Below, in pieces: positions 16,393 through 25,515 of a stretch of 36,764 bases of DNA. The position numbers and the translations under genes are program-made. The DNA comes from Lactobacillales bacterium (lineage in GTDB: Bacteria; Bacillota; Bacilli; Lactobacillales; Streptococcaceae). Numbering within the stretch: the first letter of the stretch is position 1; each line of letters starts with the position of its first letter. The stretch spans positions 1 to 36,764 of the forward strand of contig JAITQW010000030.1 in assembly GCA_031288715.1 (NCBI GenBank), given 5' to 3'. The notes below the pieces were generated by a model. The model saw nothing but the letters and a program-made list of their open reading frames with translations. It was not told where the DNA came from and did not search any database.

Positions 16393-17549
16393 TGTCCCCT
16401 CCCGATTAAAGTAATAGTTATTAAAATTATAAATAACAATGGCAAGGAAAATCTCATTATTCTGTTGCACTCACCACTTACTAACATCTCTGACTTTCTA
16501 AAATATACGAATCCTAAAAATAGAGGAAATGGGACAAACAATAAATTCTTTAAAATTAATCGAATATTCGGCTTATATAAAAATATTCCCAAAAGCCCAA
16601 AGATCTCAATAAATAATAAGATACAAGAGATAAAAAACAGTGTACTCCCTTGAAATTTTTTCCAACTTGATATGTAACTATTTATATAAAATAATTTTAA
16701 CCTTGAGCGATCTATTTCCATTTCTTCAACAGAATTTCCAATCATGGCCTCAAACATAGGCAAATAAAACGCTTGGAATAGACACATTATAGGCATTGCT
16801 CTCACTGTTTTCTCCACAAACGGCTGTATAAAATAGGCAAGTACCGTAAACAAGATACCAATTGTCAAGCTCACCCAAATATGCGTTCTCAGTAATTTAG
16901 TTATCAGTTTAATCAAATTTTGCGATTTCAATTTCTTTTCATAATCAAAATGACGTTTAAAAAAGAAACTTACAAAAAATCCTTTTTCAAACTTTGAAAA
17001 AATAGTGATCATAATCATTAGGGTAGCCAAAAAAAGAAAAAATATTGATAAATGCCAATTAGAATAATAAATACTAAAAATGATAACGAACATACTAAAC
17101 CGAAAAAAAAGAATAAAAATCCCAGATAACAGATTAGCTAATAAAGTAATCAGTACGCAATATACCAATATCATTATTACTATAAACTGACAATTCATCG
17201 CCGAAAACCATATAAGTATACTAGCGATTAACAGTTGAGGTAAATGTGTAAATAAAACACTCCACAATACATGCCTTAAAATCAATTTAGAAGATATAAA
17301 TAACGTCGCTGGTTTCCTATATCCATACGGAAAAATAACTCCATTAATATTGGCTGTAGAAAGATTATAAATGGTAGTGAAAAATAGTGTATCACGTTGA
17401 TTTTGCAAAAATCTGGTTGGATATACTATCAATAACAAAATTACTACTAATACGGAAAAACTGACTAGCCCAATAAAATTGAGACGCCCTAATAGACTTT
17501 TGTCATAAAAACGTAAGTATTTTTTTAGAGCAACCAACACCTTTACCAC
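16389..17549 (-). CDS. Circular-bacteriocin operon gene B: large multispanning maturation/transport protein
   Basis: 386 residues with about ten hydrophobic segments, no clear soluble domain, and a basic hydrophilic loop near residues 165-200. It occupies the position of as-48B, cirB and ublB, whose large membrane products are required for cyclisation and secretion; similarity between these proteins is low, so position and topology carry the call. The GTG at 17549 has AAGGCGG four bases upstream and overlaps the end of the structural gene by seven bases, so translation is coupled to the bacteriocin. Confidence 0.75.
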   Translation of the reverse strand: MVKVLVALKKYLRFYDKSLLGRLNFIGLVSFSVLVVILLLIVYPTRFLQNQRDTLFFTTIYNLSTANINGVIFPYGYRKPATLFISSKLILRHVLWSVLFTHLPQLLIASILIWFSAMNCQFIVIMILVYCVLITLLANLLSGIFILFFRFSMFVIIFSIYYSNWHLSIFFLFLATLMIMITIFSKFEKGFFVSFFFKRHFDYEKKLKSQNLIKLITKLLRTHIWVSLTIGILFTVLAYFIQPFVEKTVRAMPIMCLFQAFYLPMFEAMIGNSVEEMEIDRSRLKLFYINSYISSWKKFQGSTLFFISCILLFIEIFGLLGIFLYKPNIRLILKNLLFVPFPLFLGFVYFRKSEMLVSGECNRIMRFSLPLLFIILITITLIGRGQ

Positions 17550-17779
17550 AAAGCCGCCTTAGCCTTTCCTCTTTTCTTAATAAGATATAAAACAGTAGCA
17601 AGGATTCCTGAGCCAATACTGCCTACACCTGTGACAGCACCAATCATAGAAATTACGAAAGAGGCTGTGCCATAAGCACTAATTAAATTAACAACTTGAT
17701 TAGCTGATGCCGTTGAAATCCCTAAAGATCCTGCTAACATTGGTAAATGCACCAAATAAAACATCGTTATACTTACCAA
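17543..17779 (-). CDS. Circular bacteriocin structural gene (AS-48/uberolysin type), core peptide and leader end
   Basis: As written, a 78-residue frame from TTG 17779. The likely mature ring is 64 residues: it begins LAGSLGISTASANQVV, has a long glycine-rich hydrophobic middle and ends LIKKRGKAKAALW. The first Leu and terminal Trp fit the Leu-Trp junction of uberolysin and the terminal Trp of AS-48. There are no acidic residues and five Lys/Arg clustered near the end, giving a cationic, helical peptide. The residues before it (MFYLVHLPM) are the end of an AS-48-like leader; the front of that leader lies in another frame at 17773-17832. If one T is added to the T7 run at 17778-17784, the precursor becomes 96 residues (32 leader, 64 core). 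As written the leader is broken. Confidence 0.82.
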   Translation of the reverse strand: MVSITMFYLVHLPMLAGSLGISTASANQVVNLISAYGTASFVISMIGAVTGVGSIGSGILATVLYLIKKRGKAKAALW

Positions 17780-17832
17780 AAAAACAATCCTGTTAAAATG
17801 AACAATTTTCTACAATTCAAAGACTTTAACAT
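17773..17832 (-). CDS. Out-of-frame 5' part of the bacteriocin leader peptide
   Basis: A 19-codon frame from ATG 17832, with GAAGGAG ten bases upstream, reading MLKSLNCRKLFILTGLFFW then TAA. It resembles the AS-48 leader (compare KIFILMALSFLGLALF) and would run straight into the core peptide frame if the T7 tract were T8. The better ribosome site belongs to this ORF, which argues that it is the original start of the bacteriocin gene. No convincing promoter is visible in 17833-18060. Confidence 0.6.
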   Translation of the reverse strand: MLKSLNCRKLFILTGLFFW

Positions 17833-18071
17833 AATATTTTTTCTCCTTCTTTTTGCATTCTTATTTATTTTTGAAGTAATTATGTCATTTCCTTGCTTTA
17901 TTAACTAAACTTTAGCATAAAACATTTAGGTTTTGGTTATTTTTGCACATATGAGAAAATAAATTTAAAAAGTAAGAATAACCTACAATTCAAGCAATTT
18001 CTTAAAAAAGTGATTAACACTATAGACTATTTGTTTATGCATTTATTTTAAAATAATTATTGTAACATGCT

Positions 18072-18117
18072 AAAACGGATAACATGCTAAAACATTAACT
18101 AGCTTATTACCCGTTTT
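18072..18117 (-). terminator. Probable terminator after ftsH
   Basis: An 11-bp stem (18072-18082 with 18107-18117) with one position that is a G-U pair only when read on the minus strand. It starts a few bases after the ftsH stop. The U-tract is short on the minus strand, while a T7 run follows on the plus strand. Part of the loop is a direct repeat TAACATGCTAAAAC (18063-18076 and 18080-18093). Confidence 0.45.
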
Positions 18118-18122
18118 TTTAC

Positions 18123-20120
18123 TCAATCTCTTCGTTCTTTTTTATCCTTTTCTTCCAAAGCCTTTTTCGCTTCTTCAAATGTCATTGCTTTCGTGGAATC
18201 AACTGATTCTTCGGATTCCACTGGCATTTCACCTGTTTCATATAATGCCTTGATCTGTGCCGCATTCAATGTCTCAAATTCCAACAGCTTTTCCGCAATC
18301 AACTTATGTTTATCTCGATTGGTTTGAATTATCTCCACAGCTTTATTATGCGCTTTATTTAAAAGACAACGAACCTCTTCATCAATCTCATATGCAACTT
18401 GCTCTGAATAACCTTTACCCTGTCCGTAGTCACGTCCCAAAAATACCGAATGATTTCCTTCGTACTGAACAGGTCCCATTTTTTCACTCATTCCATATTC
18501 CGTAACCATAGCTCGTGCCATCTTGGTTGCTTGCTGTAAATCGTTAGACGCCCCTGTCGTCTTTACTTCAAAGATAATCTCCTCAGCCGCACGACCTCCC
18601 ATCAATCCAGCTAATTGTTCAAACATATCATCTTTAGATAAAAGATTTTCATCCTCTTTCGGCAAAGCAATCATATATCCACCTGCACGACCGCGTGGTA
18701 CAATCGTCACTTTATGTACCACACGTGCATTTGATAATTTTAAACTTACAATTGTATGCCCCGCTTCATGATAAGCAACCTTCTTACGCTCTAATTCATT
18801 CACCTTACGATCCTTCTTCGCCGGCCCAGCAATAACCCTATCTTCTGCCTCGTCAATATCAGAAGCATCAATTTGAGTTTTATCTCTACGTGCTGCCACT
18901 AACGCTGCCTCGTTTAACACATTTTCTAAGTCGGCTCCGGCAAATCCTGGTGTTTGTTGTGCCACTACCTTCAAATCAACATCATCAGCAAATGGCTTAT
19001 TCCGTGCATGCACATGCAAAATTGCTTCTCTTTCTTTCACATCTGGGCGACCAACTAAAATCTGACGATCAAAGCGTCCTGGACGGAGTAATGCTGGATC
19101 TAGTACATCTGAACGGTTTGTTGCAGCAATCACAATAACTCCCTCGTTACCATTAAATCCATCCATTTCGACCAACAGTTGATTAAGCGTTTGTTCACGC
19201 TCATCGTGTCCTCCACCCATACCAGCACCACGCTGACGACCAACCGCATCAATTTCATCAATAAAAACAATCGCAGGTGCATTCTTTTTAGCAGTTTCAA
19301 ATAAATCACGTACACGACTTGCACCAACACCGACAAACATCTCAACAAAATCTGAGCCTGAAATCGAATAGAACGGTACACCTGCTTCTCCAGCAACCGC
19401 TTTAGCAAGCAATGTCTTCCCTGTACCAGGAGGTCCTTCTAGCAATACTCCAGCAGGAATCCTTGCCCCCAAAGCTGTAAACTTACTCGGATCTTTCAAA
19501 AATTCAACCACTTCTACAAGTTCTTGTTTCTCTTCTTCTGCTCCAGCAACGTCTGTAAAACGAATCTTATTTGCCTTTTTATCAGCCTCTTTGGTTTTCA
19601 TCTTCCCAAAACTCATGACACCTCGACCGCTACCACCTTGTTGAGCTCCGCCCATAAACATGTAGTAAATAAATATACCAAACAACACTAACGGGAGTAT
19701 CATCGTTGCCAAAGAAAGCCACATACCTGTAGACGGCTCTTCTTTTGCTTCAAAAATTGCACCTTGCTTCTCTGTCAACTTTTGAAGCGTTTCAAGAGAT
19801 GACTCACTATTCAAAACAATCGTTTCAAAATATTTGGTCTTATTCTTAGAAAAACCAAAAGCGAAAAAACCACCTAAATCTTTTACCTTCTGCTCTTTTT
19901 TATACTCTCCCGTTACAAAATAAACACCACTATCAGGTTGAAGAGTTATTTTTGAAACTTTACCTTTCTTTACTTCCTTTACAAGATCTGAATAGGTAAT
20001 CTCATTTGCTACCTTGTTAGATCCCTTAAAAAGACTTTGCACTCCTATAAATACAACAATCAATACTATAATGGAAAATAAAGAGCTTTTTAAAAAGCTA
20101 CCTTTCTTTTGGTTATTCAT
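18123..20120 (-). CDS. ftsH: ATP-dependent zinc metalloprotease FtsH
   Basis: 665 residues, full length for the family. Two membrane helices (about 13-31 and 132-156) flank an extracytoplasmic domain, then the AAA+ module: Walker A GPPGTGKT (229-236), Walker B VFIDEID (285-291), and second region of homology ending RPGRFDRQ. The protease domain has the zinc motif HEAGH (451-455). It degrades misfolded and short-lived membrane and cytosolic proteins. Order divIC-yabR-tilS-hpt-ftsH is the standard Firmicutes arrangement, here read right to left. It has a probable promoter of its own about 100 bp upstream. Confidence 0.98.
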   Translation of the reverse strand: MNNQKKGSFLKSSLFSIIVLIVVFIGVQSLFKGSNKVANEITYSDLVKEVKKGKVSKITLQPDSGVYFVTGEYKKEQKVKDLGGFFAFGFSKNKTKYFETIVLNSESSLETLQKLTEKQGAIFEAKEEPSTGMWLSLATMILPLVLFGIFIYYMFMGGAQQGGSGRGVMSFGKMKTKEADKKANKIRFTDVAGAEEEKQELVEVVEFLKDPSKFTALGARIPAGVLLEGPPGTGKTLLAKAVAGEAGVPFYSISGSDFVEMFVGVGASRVRDLFETAKKNAPAIVFIDEIDAVGRQRGAGMGGGHDEREQTLNQLLVEMDGFNGNEGVIVIAATNRSDVLDPALLRPGRFDRQILVGRPDVKEREAILHVHARNKPFADDVDLKVVAQQTPGFAGADLENVLNEAALVAARRDKTQIDASDIDEAEDRVIAGPAKKDRKVNELERKKVAYHEAGHTIVSLKLSNARVVHKVTIVPRGRAGGYMIALPKEDENLLSKDDMFEQLAGLMGGRAAEEIIFEVKTTGASNDLQQATKMARAMVTEYGMSEKMGPVQYEGNHSVFLGRDYGQGKGYSEQVAYEIDEEVRCLLNKAHNKAVEIIQTNRDKHKLIAEKLLEFETLNAAQIKALYETGEMPVESEESVDSTKAMTFEEAKKALEEKDKKERRD

Positions 20121-20217
20121 CCATTCGCTCTCTTTCTTACTTATTATACATTTATTAAAACGACAATAATTTCAAATATAGTCATCCAATTGTAGCAGAC
20201 ACTTCGTTGATCGGCTC

Positions 20218-20226
20218 ATTATATCA
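20218..20226 (-). promoter_or_regulatory. Extended -10 promoter upstream of ftsH
   Basis: On the minus strand TGATATAAT gives a consensus -10 with an upstream TG; the -35 region is weak. It lies about 100 bp before the ftsH start, in the gap after hpt. Confidence 0.4.
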
Positions 20227-20297
20227 TAAACAATTCGTTACCCTACAATATTCATATCTATCATTTTCTTATTTATTTAGATATTTCATCACCTTTA

Positions 20298-20837
20298 TCA
20301 TTCTTGGTAAACATCTGGTTTCAATACCCCCACATAAGGTAAATTTCTATATTTTTCATTGTAATCTAGACCGTAACCTACCAAAAATTTATTTGGCACC
20401 TTATAAATTCTATAATCCACATCAACTTTTTCAGTTCTACCATCTGGCTTATCAAGCAAAGTAACCAATTTCACACTCTTTGCCTGTCTGTATTTAAACA
20501 AATCTACCAAGTAATGAAGCGTTTTTCCCGTGTCAATAATATCTTCAACCAACAAAATATTCCGTCCTTCAACGCTAGTATCCAAATCTTTCAAAATCTT
20601 AACTTCTCCAGAAGGAATCGTGCCTACATAGCTAGAAACAGCCATGAAATCCATCTCTAACTGAATGTTCATGCTTCGAACCAAATCCGTCATAAAGGGA
20701 ACCGCACCTTTCAAAATGCAAACAACCAAAGGATTCTTGTTCTCATAATCCCTAGAAAGTTGCTCTCCCATTTTTTTCACACCGTCTTCTAATTCTTCTT
20801 TCGAATACAAAATTTCTGAAATATCTTTATTCAGCAT
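20298..20837 (-). CDS. hpt: Hypoxanthine(-guanine) phosphoribosyltransferase
   Basis: 179 residues from ATG 20837, with GGGGGA just upstream; a TTG four codons earlier is possible but lies in that ribosome site. The PRPP-binding loop is [14 protein letters not shown], the flexible loop contains MAVSSYVGT, and the C-terminal part has [20 protein letters not shown], all diagnostic of Hpt. It salvages hypoxanthine and guanine to IMP and GMP. Its start overlaps the end of tilS by seven bases, as in other Firmicutes where the two are coupled. Confidence 0.96.
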   Translation of the reverse strand: MLNKDISEILYSKEELEDGVKKMGEQLSRDYENKNPLVVCILKGAVPFMTDLVRSMNIQLEMDFMAVSSYVGTIPSGEVKILKDLDTSVEGRNILLVEDIIDTGKTLHYLVDLFKYRQAKSVKLVTLLDKPDGRTEKVDVDYRIYKVPNKFLVGYGLDYNEKYRNLPYVGVLKPDVYQE

Positions 20838-22180
20838 TTTATCCCCCAAGCATCATCCTTAAGAGTTTTTACATAAACAATTTTATTTTTCATTTTATCA
20901 GTTTCGATTTCCCTGCTCAAATAAGACTGCCTCACTCCCAAAACTGATAGAACGCCACGTTCATCTTCAATCAACCACTTTTTTTTCCTATCAAATGTTG
21001 GTATTTTTTCATCAATAAATAAACGCGAAAGCTTTTTGGTAATACTTTTTGTTAACATTAATCGATCTTTTGGCATCGGATGGCGAATAGCAATCTTTGA
21101 AGCAGGTGTGAAAAACTCTTCTGTCACTACTCCAAATTCCTTCTTTGCTAATATACCAAAACCAAGCCATTCTGTCTCAGAAAGAAAAATAGATTCTCCA
21201 AAGCTAAGAGAGTACCGCACATTCTCAATCTTTTCAATTGCTGCCAAATATGCATATTTATAAGACTTAACAAAAAACAAAGCATCCGTTATAGGATACT
21301 GCCAATTAGGCTTTTTCGGATTTGCTAATACTTCTAAAATTTTCTCAATTTCAGAAAATTTAAGTATAATTTCTTGGTGTTGAAAATACGCAAGCAAGTA
21401 TAAATAACGCTTAGACTCACTCAAACACAAAAACTCATCGAGAACAAGTCTATCTTTACCTTTAAACCAATCCAAGAAAGATTCTTTCAACAATTCCTCG
21501 AAGAACATTATCTGCTTAGAGAAGCCATTGGCAGCTACTACTGCGTTTGGATTTTCCTTTTTTACAAAAGGGAGAATCTGCTTACGAACCCGATTTCTAA
21601 AATAACCCTCTTCTTTGTTACTGGAATCTTCAAAATACTTTAACTGACATCTCTGTGCTTCTCCGTATAATTCTGATTTTGCAAATGGTAATAAAGGACG
21701 AATAAGCTTTCCATTCACAAAATCTTGACTTCCCCTGATTCCTTTTAAATTTCCTAAGTAATTTCCTCGAACCCACCTCATCAATTGAGTTTCAATTTGA
21801 TCATCGCCATGATGCGCTGTCATCAAAATATCAAAAGAATGCTTTTTCATCAAGGAAGCCAAAAAAGAATATCGAAATGAACGTGCTTTTTCCTCAATAC
21901 CTGAGATTAAATAAATCCCTTCTTCCCATACTGTTTCAAAATAATCCAACTGGTTCTTTTGTACTTCATTTTTTACAAAATTTGCTTCTTGAACACTCTC
22001 AGAACGTAGTTGATGATTCACGTGTGCTACTGCTAGCTTCCAACAAAACATCGGCTGAAATTTTTTCAATAACGAAAGTAAAACGATCGAATCAACTCCA
22101 CCAGAAACAGCCACCAAAATCTTTTGCCAAGGTATAATTAGACTGTTTTTCTGCATATGCTCTAAAAATCTCTTCTCCAT
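20831..22180 (-). CDS. tilS: tRNA(Ile)-lysidine synthetase TilS
   Basis: 449 residues. The N-terminal PP-loop ATPase motif is SGGVDS (26-31), followed by the TilS signature [19 protein letters not shown] and GNLKGI. The C-terminal substrate-binding domain contains [10 protein letters not shown] and ends near KNKIVYVK. The enzyme modifies C34 of the CAU-anticodon isoleucine tRNA to lysidine and is essential. The gene follows yabR after a 163-bp gap that contains structured repeats. Confidence 0.96.
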   Translation of the reverse strand: MEKRFLEHMQKNSLIIPWQKILVAVSGGVDSIVLLSLLKKFQPMFCWKLAVAHVNHQLRSESVQEANFVKNEVQKNQLDYFETVWEEGIYLISGIEEKARSFRYSFLASLMKKHSFDILMTAHHGDDQIETQLMRWVRGNYLGNLKGIRGSQDFVNGKLIRPLLPFAKSELYGEAQRCQLKYFEDSSNKEEGYFRNRVRKQILPFVKKENPNAVVAANGFSKQIMFFEELLKESFLDWFKGKDRLVLDEFLCLSESKRYLYLLAYFQHQEIILKFSEIEKILEVLANPKKPNWQYPITDALFFVKSYKYAYLAAIEKIENVRYSLSFGESIFLSETEWLGFGILAKKEFGVVTEEFFTPASKIAIRHPMPKDRLMLTKSITKKLSRLFIDEKIPTFDRKKKWLIEDERGVLSVLGVRQSYLSREIETDKMKNKIVYVKTLKDDAWGIKC

Positions 22181-22209
22181 TCACTTACTCTCCAACGGGT
22201 AATTGGCTT

Positions 22210-22337
22210 AGAACCTGCCAAGATCTCTAGTTAGATACATTTTTGAGCTCAGAAATCGTTAACAATGTTTTTTATGAATGATTTTTAATCATGAACAATG
22301 TTTTTTGTAAACGATTTTCAATCGTGAAACAGGTTCT
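22210..22337. repeat. 128-bp intergenic element with end inverted repeats and two tandem hairpin units
   Basis: AGAACCTG (22210-22217) and CAGGTTCT (22330-22337) bound the element. Inside, two 33-bp tandem units (22261-22293 and 22294-22326) each start AACAATGTTTTTT and each carry a 6-bp hairpin: ATGATT/AATCAT in the first, ACGATT/AATCGT in the second. The paired T-A to C-G change keeps the stem. The end motif resembles the termini of the MITE-like elements at 1562 and 25240. It lies between yabR and tilS and would be transcribed on the minus strand. Confidence 0.6.
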
Positions 22338-22343
22338 CAATAG

Positions 22344-22790
22344 TTACGAACGACGCCCACCTCGTCCACCTCTTTTACTCTCTGTATTTCGACGCAACAA
22401 AGATAAACGCTCTTCGCTTGTCTTCAAAAATGAGCTTATCAACGCGTCAAATCCCTGTTCTTCCTTTTTTACAGAACGATTGTGCCCATTACCGCTTCGA
22501 AAATTTGCCGACTTTGAAAATTCTTTCTTCTTAGCAACCTCCGCATTATTTGAAACTTCTTGAGTTTGTTTAATAGATAAAGAAATCTTGCCATCTGGAG
22601 CAACCGATACAACTTTCACATTCACTTCATCGCCCACAGTTAGCACATCATTTATATCTTTAATAAACTCATTAGATACCTCACTAATATGAACCAGACC
22701 ACTCTTTTCTTCTGGCAACAAAATAAACGCACCAAAATTAGTGATACCTGTGACTTTTCCCTGCAAAATCGAACCTACATCGATTGACAT
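22344..22790 (-). CDS. yabR: S1-domain RNA-binding protein (YabR type)
   Basis: 148 residues from ATG 22790, behind GGAGGAG; a longer frame to 22889 would run into divIC. Residues 3-74 are an S1 domain (GSILQGKVTGITNFGAFILL, then GLVHISEVS and ISLSIKQT). The rest is a low-complexity Ser/Asn/Lys segment ending in an Arg-Gly tail (about 140-148) that may bind RNA. YabR-like proteins associate with ribosomes or polynucleotide phosphorylase-type complexes; the precise role is not settled. It lies between divIC and tilS in the standard order. Confidence 0.9.
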   Translation of the reverse strand: MSIDVGSILQGKVTGITNFGAFILLPEEKSGLVHISEVSNEFIKDINDVLTVGDEVNVKVVSVAPDGKISLSIKQTQEVSNNAEVAKKKEFSKSANFRSGNGHNRSVKKEEQGFDALISSFLKTSEERLSLLRRNTESKRGGRGGRRS

Positions 22791-22812
22791 TCTTAATGAC
22801 TCCTCCATTTTT

Positions 22813-23220
22813 TCAATTTTCTTTTCTTGAAATTTCTGTCCAAACACCATCTTGTTCAAATTTTGGAAAAATATAAATTTGCTCGCCATCTTTCGAATAG
22901 TAGTATTTACTACGTGCTAATTTAGCTACATAATCTTCATCCTTCAATAAATTCTCTGCCTTTTTCAATCTTTTTTCTTCTTTTTTTAAATCTTTACATT
23001 TTCTTAAAATATCTTCTCTAACCATATTCGCTTTTACAGCCTTATCATAATTAATCTTCAGCTGAATCGCAATAAAAGAAAAAATAATTAAACTTAAAAA
23101 GGTGAACATCCCTAATCTACGACGAAGAAAAATCAACTCTCTATATTTTTCTTGCTCTTCTACTTTCATACCCTGCGTATATTCATTATTTAAAGTAGTA
23201 ACATTACTCTTTTTTTTCAC
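22813..23220 (-). CDS. divIC: Septum formation initiator DivIC (FtsB family)
   Basis: 135 residues from GTG 23220, with GAGG seven bases upstream; an ATG at 23277 would add 19 residues but has a weak ribosome site. A single membrane helix (about 38-56) separates a short cytoplasmic part from an extracellular coiled coil (about 60-95), followed by EDYVAKLARSKYYYSKDGEQI, the conserved FtsB/DivIC end. DivIC works with FtsL and DivIB to recruit and activate the septal peptidoglycan synthase. It is the first gene of the minus-strand block; yabR starts 22 bp after its stop. Confidence 0.9.
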   Translation of the reverse strand: MKKKSNVTTLNNEYTQGMKVEEQEKYRELIFLRRRLGMFTFLSLIIFSFIAIQLKINYDKAVKANMVREDILRKCKDLKKEEKRLKKAENLLKDEDYVAKLARSKYYYSKDGEQIYIFPKFEQDGVWTEISRKEN

Positions 23221-23417
23221 GATAAAACCTCGTTTCACAAAATTCTTTATCTCATAAAAACTCCTTTTAAAAATCATCTTGCATTAAAATCCAACTTATC
23301 GCGTTCATTATAACAATGTCAAAAAATTACGTCCATCCAAATGCCAGACAATACACTTTTAAAATATTTGTAAAAATACAACAATTTCAGTTAATTTTTA
23401 TTTTAGCAAAATTCAAA

Positions 23418-25442
23418 TTACAGCTCTTCATTGTTCCGATAAGTTTTCTTATAGATAATGATTGCAATAATCGCTACAAAAATGCCAATGATAATCCAAA
23501 CAATTGGTTTGGTAAAAATTTTCCCTGTCATCGGCAAGAATCCTCCAGGAGTTGATTTGCTATTCAAAAAATGTACCCCAACCACATAAGAATTAGGATC
23601 TATTAAATATTCTTTTGCTCCACTATCTAAAATCTTTTCAATCCAATGATATTCAATATCAAGCCAATCATCTATTCCCGATGGTTTTGACGATTCCAGC
23701 ATCGTCAAATAATTATCACCTTTTCTCAACAATTTTTTCAATTTTTCCTCTAAATCAGAAACCATATATCCATGGGTATTAATGCTAACAACTCCAATAC
23801 TATCATTAGCAGTAAACTCAAAATTTGAAAATTCTGAAACCCCCTGTAAGTTTGTTACATACTTAGATAGGTTTATCTCTTGCCATTCCTCTAAACCATT
23901 ATTAAAATTTTTACGATATCGTGGAATATAAATCACAAAATCATCATACTTAGCTTTCAACTCAGCTCCTACACTGTCCAATGTAAACCGTATTGCTTTC
24001 AAATCAAATTGACTCGATAAATGTTTTTTAAATAAAAATTTATCTGCATAACCATCTGCACCTCGCGTAATTTCTCCTTCAAAGACAATGGGTAATCCAT
24101 CAATATTCTCAAACGCATAATTATCACTTTTATCAAAATAAACAAAATAAGCTTTTTGCTCTGCCCGAACGTATCCTTCAGGAGCCTCTAACTCATAAAC
24201 AACATATAACTTATTTCTATCTAAATTTCCGAAATGCAATATTCCATCCTCAGTCCTCTTATCAGAACTTGTGGAAGCAACTGAAAAATAATTCGTTGGA
24301 AGTCTAGAATTCCCTTCTCTCTCTGCTTCTGCCAATAATTTACGTAAATTCTCAGATGCATCGTCTTCGATCATTTTAGCTACACCAAATTTTGCTGAAG
24401 AACTACTGATTATTTCCTGATCAGGATTCCTCTTTGTAATTTTAAAATCAAACTCTGGATAAAGTTTATTATCTAATGAATCTAACATTACCTTAATTCT
24501 CTCATCCACATTCAAAGATAAAGAGAATAACCCATCCACATTTTCCAACACGTAGTAAGAACTCCCACCAGATGTTTTATGTTTGAACTTTCCTGCTCTG
24601 TATTCAGCACGTGGATTTCCATTATTATCCAGATAAAGATGAACAATCCACACTGTATCTGTTCGATCATATCTACGATATAAATGTTTATTCGTAAATG
24701 CAGGCGAAAAATCGCCAATCGGTGCCCAAATTTCATGGATAAGATAAAATCCAACCTCCAAACTTACAGGCGCTCCTTGGTTCATTCCTGATAAATAAGC
24801 ATCCGCATCAGTATCTTGTGCGATTAACACATTCTTATCATCTGATTCGTAAATAGAGGGTAGCTCAAGGTCCTCCATTGCGTAATCATAAGGAAAATCT
24901 CCCGAAGCTCTATACATATTGCTAAAAGAAAATTTCCCATCTAGTCCCGTTTTTACCACACCTCGCTGTTGTACATTTTCACTTTTATAGAGAGAAAAGT
25001 GATCATCTTCAGTAAAATGATTTAAAATAACATTATTGTTATCCTTATTCTCCAGTCTAATGCTCTCAAAATAAGCACCTCCCAATCTTTGACTTGCAAA
25101 ACCTACTTTTTCAGCTTCCAACTCAAAACCACGCAAATCATTGTAAACAACCCCAGAAAAAGCATTCACAGTCGAAACAGAAATAGGCAAGAAAAAATAG
25201 ATACACAACAGCAACAACCATTTCAAGTAACTCTTCTTAGAACCTACTAGCGCTCCCTCTATTGATGAAATTTTCAACCATTTTAGACCATCAAATCTAC
25301 GTTTTTTAAAAAAAATTGCGTAAAAATTGCGAACTACCTTAACGAATGATACATGAAATGTGCAGAGTTTAGGTAGGGTGTATCTCTCGATTTTCAAAAA
25401 TTTCATCAATAGAGAGAGCGTTAACAGGCTCTTATGCATCAT
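23418..25442 (-). CDS. LPMTG-anchored minor pilin/adhesin with CnaB-type domains; signal peptide interrupted by a MITE
   Basis: 674 residues as written. The C-terminus has a sorting signal: LPMTG, a membrane helix (VWIIIGIFVAIIAIIIY) and a basic tail. Two E-box-like motifs (YLIHEIWAPIGD, YVVYELEAPEGY) point to SpaA/CnaB isopeptide domains, but no YPKN pilin lysine motif is seen, so it is likely a basal or minor subunit. The signal peptide WLLLLCIYFFLPISVSTVNA is preceded by 65 residues that come from the MITE-like element at 25240-25432. Without it the start reads MMHKKSYLKWLLLLCIYFF, in frame. The ATG at 25442 keeps a GGAAGG site; a TTG at 25226 could give a normal signal peptide. Next upstream gene is the giant adhesin, 73 bp away. 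Confidence 0.8.
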   Translation of the reverse strand: MMHKSLLTLSLLMKFLKIERYTLPKLCTFHVSFVKVVRNFYAIFFKKRRFDGLKWLKISSIEGALVGSKKSYLKWLLLLCIYFFLPISVSTVNAFSGVVYNDLRGFELEAEKVGFASQRLGGAYFESIRLENKDNNNVILNHFTEDDHFSLYKSENVQQRGVVKTGLDGKFSFSNMYRASGDFPYDYAMEDLELPSIYESDDKNVLIAQDTDADAYLSGMNQGAPVSLEVGFYLIHEIWAPIGDFSPAFTNKHLYRRYDRTDTVWIVHLYLDNNGNPRAEYRAGKFKHKTSGGSSYYVLENVDGLFSLSLNVDERIKVMLDSLDNKLYPEFDFKITKRNPDQEIISSSSAKFGVAKMIEDDASENLRKLLAEAEREGNSRLPTNYFSVASTSSDKRTEDGILHFGNLDRNKLYVVYELEAPEGYVRAEQKAYFVYFDKSDNYAFENIDGLPIVFEGEITRGADGYADKFLFKKHLSSQFDLKAIRFTLDSVGAELKAKYDDFVIYIPRYRKNFNNGLEEWQEINLSKYVTNLQGVSEFSNFEFTANDSIGVVSINTHGYMVSDLEEKLKKLLRKGDNYLTMLESSKPSGIDDWLDIEYHWIEKILDSGAKEYLIDPNSYVVGVHFLNSKSTPGGFLPMTGKIFTKPIVWIIIGIFVAIIAIIIYKKTYRNNEEL
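25240..25432. mobile_element. 193-bp MITE-like element inserted in frame in the pilin signal peptide
   Basis: Terminal inverted repeats of about 36 bp (25239-25274 and 25397-25432) agree at 31 positions; the shared inner part is CTCTATTGATGAAATTTT. TA flanks both ends (25238-25239 and 25433-25434), as for Tc1/IS630-type insertion. Element plus one TA adds 195 bp, exactly 65 codons, with no stop. It contains the 26-bp word at 25320-25345 and the hairpin 25334-25376 shared with 1795-1853. There is no transposase, so it would need one supplied in trans. Confidence 0.75.
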
Positions 25443-25515
25443 CTACTCTACCTTCCATTTCTACTGTTTTTATTGTCACCGAACAATTCAGTTTGATTAA
25501 AATCAAGAACAAATA

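Noticed and set aside
18063..18093. The 14-bp direct repeat after ftsH as a regulator-binding site for the bacteriocin operon
   Set aside because: It overlaps the ftsH terminator stem and lies about 240 bp from the bacteriocin leader start; only two units exist and no regulator gene is nearby.
22813..22889. A longer YabR starting inside divIC
   Set aside because: The extension translates out-of-frame divIC sequence, and a good ribosome site precedes the shorter start at 22790.
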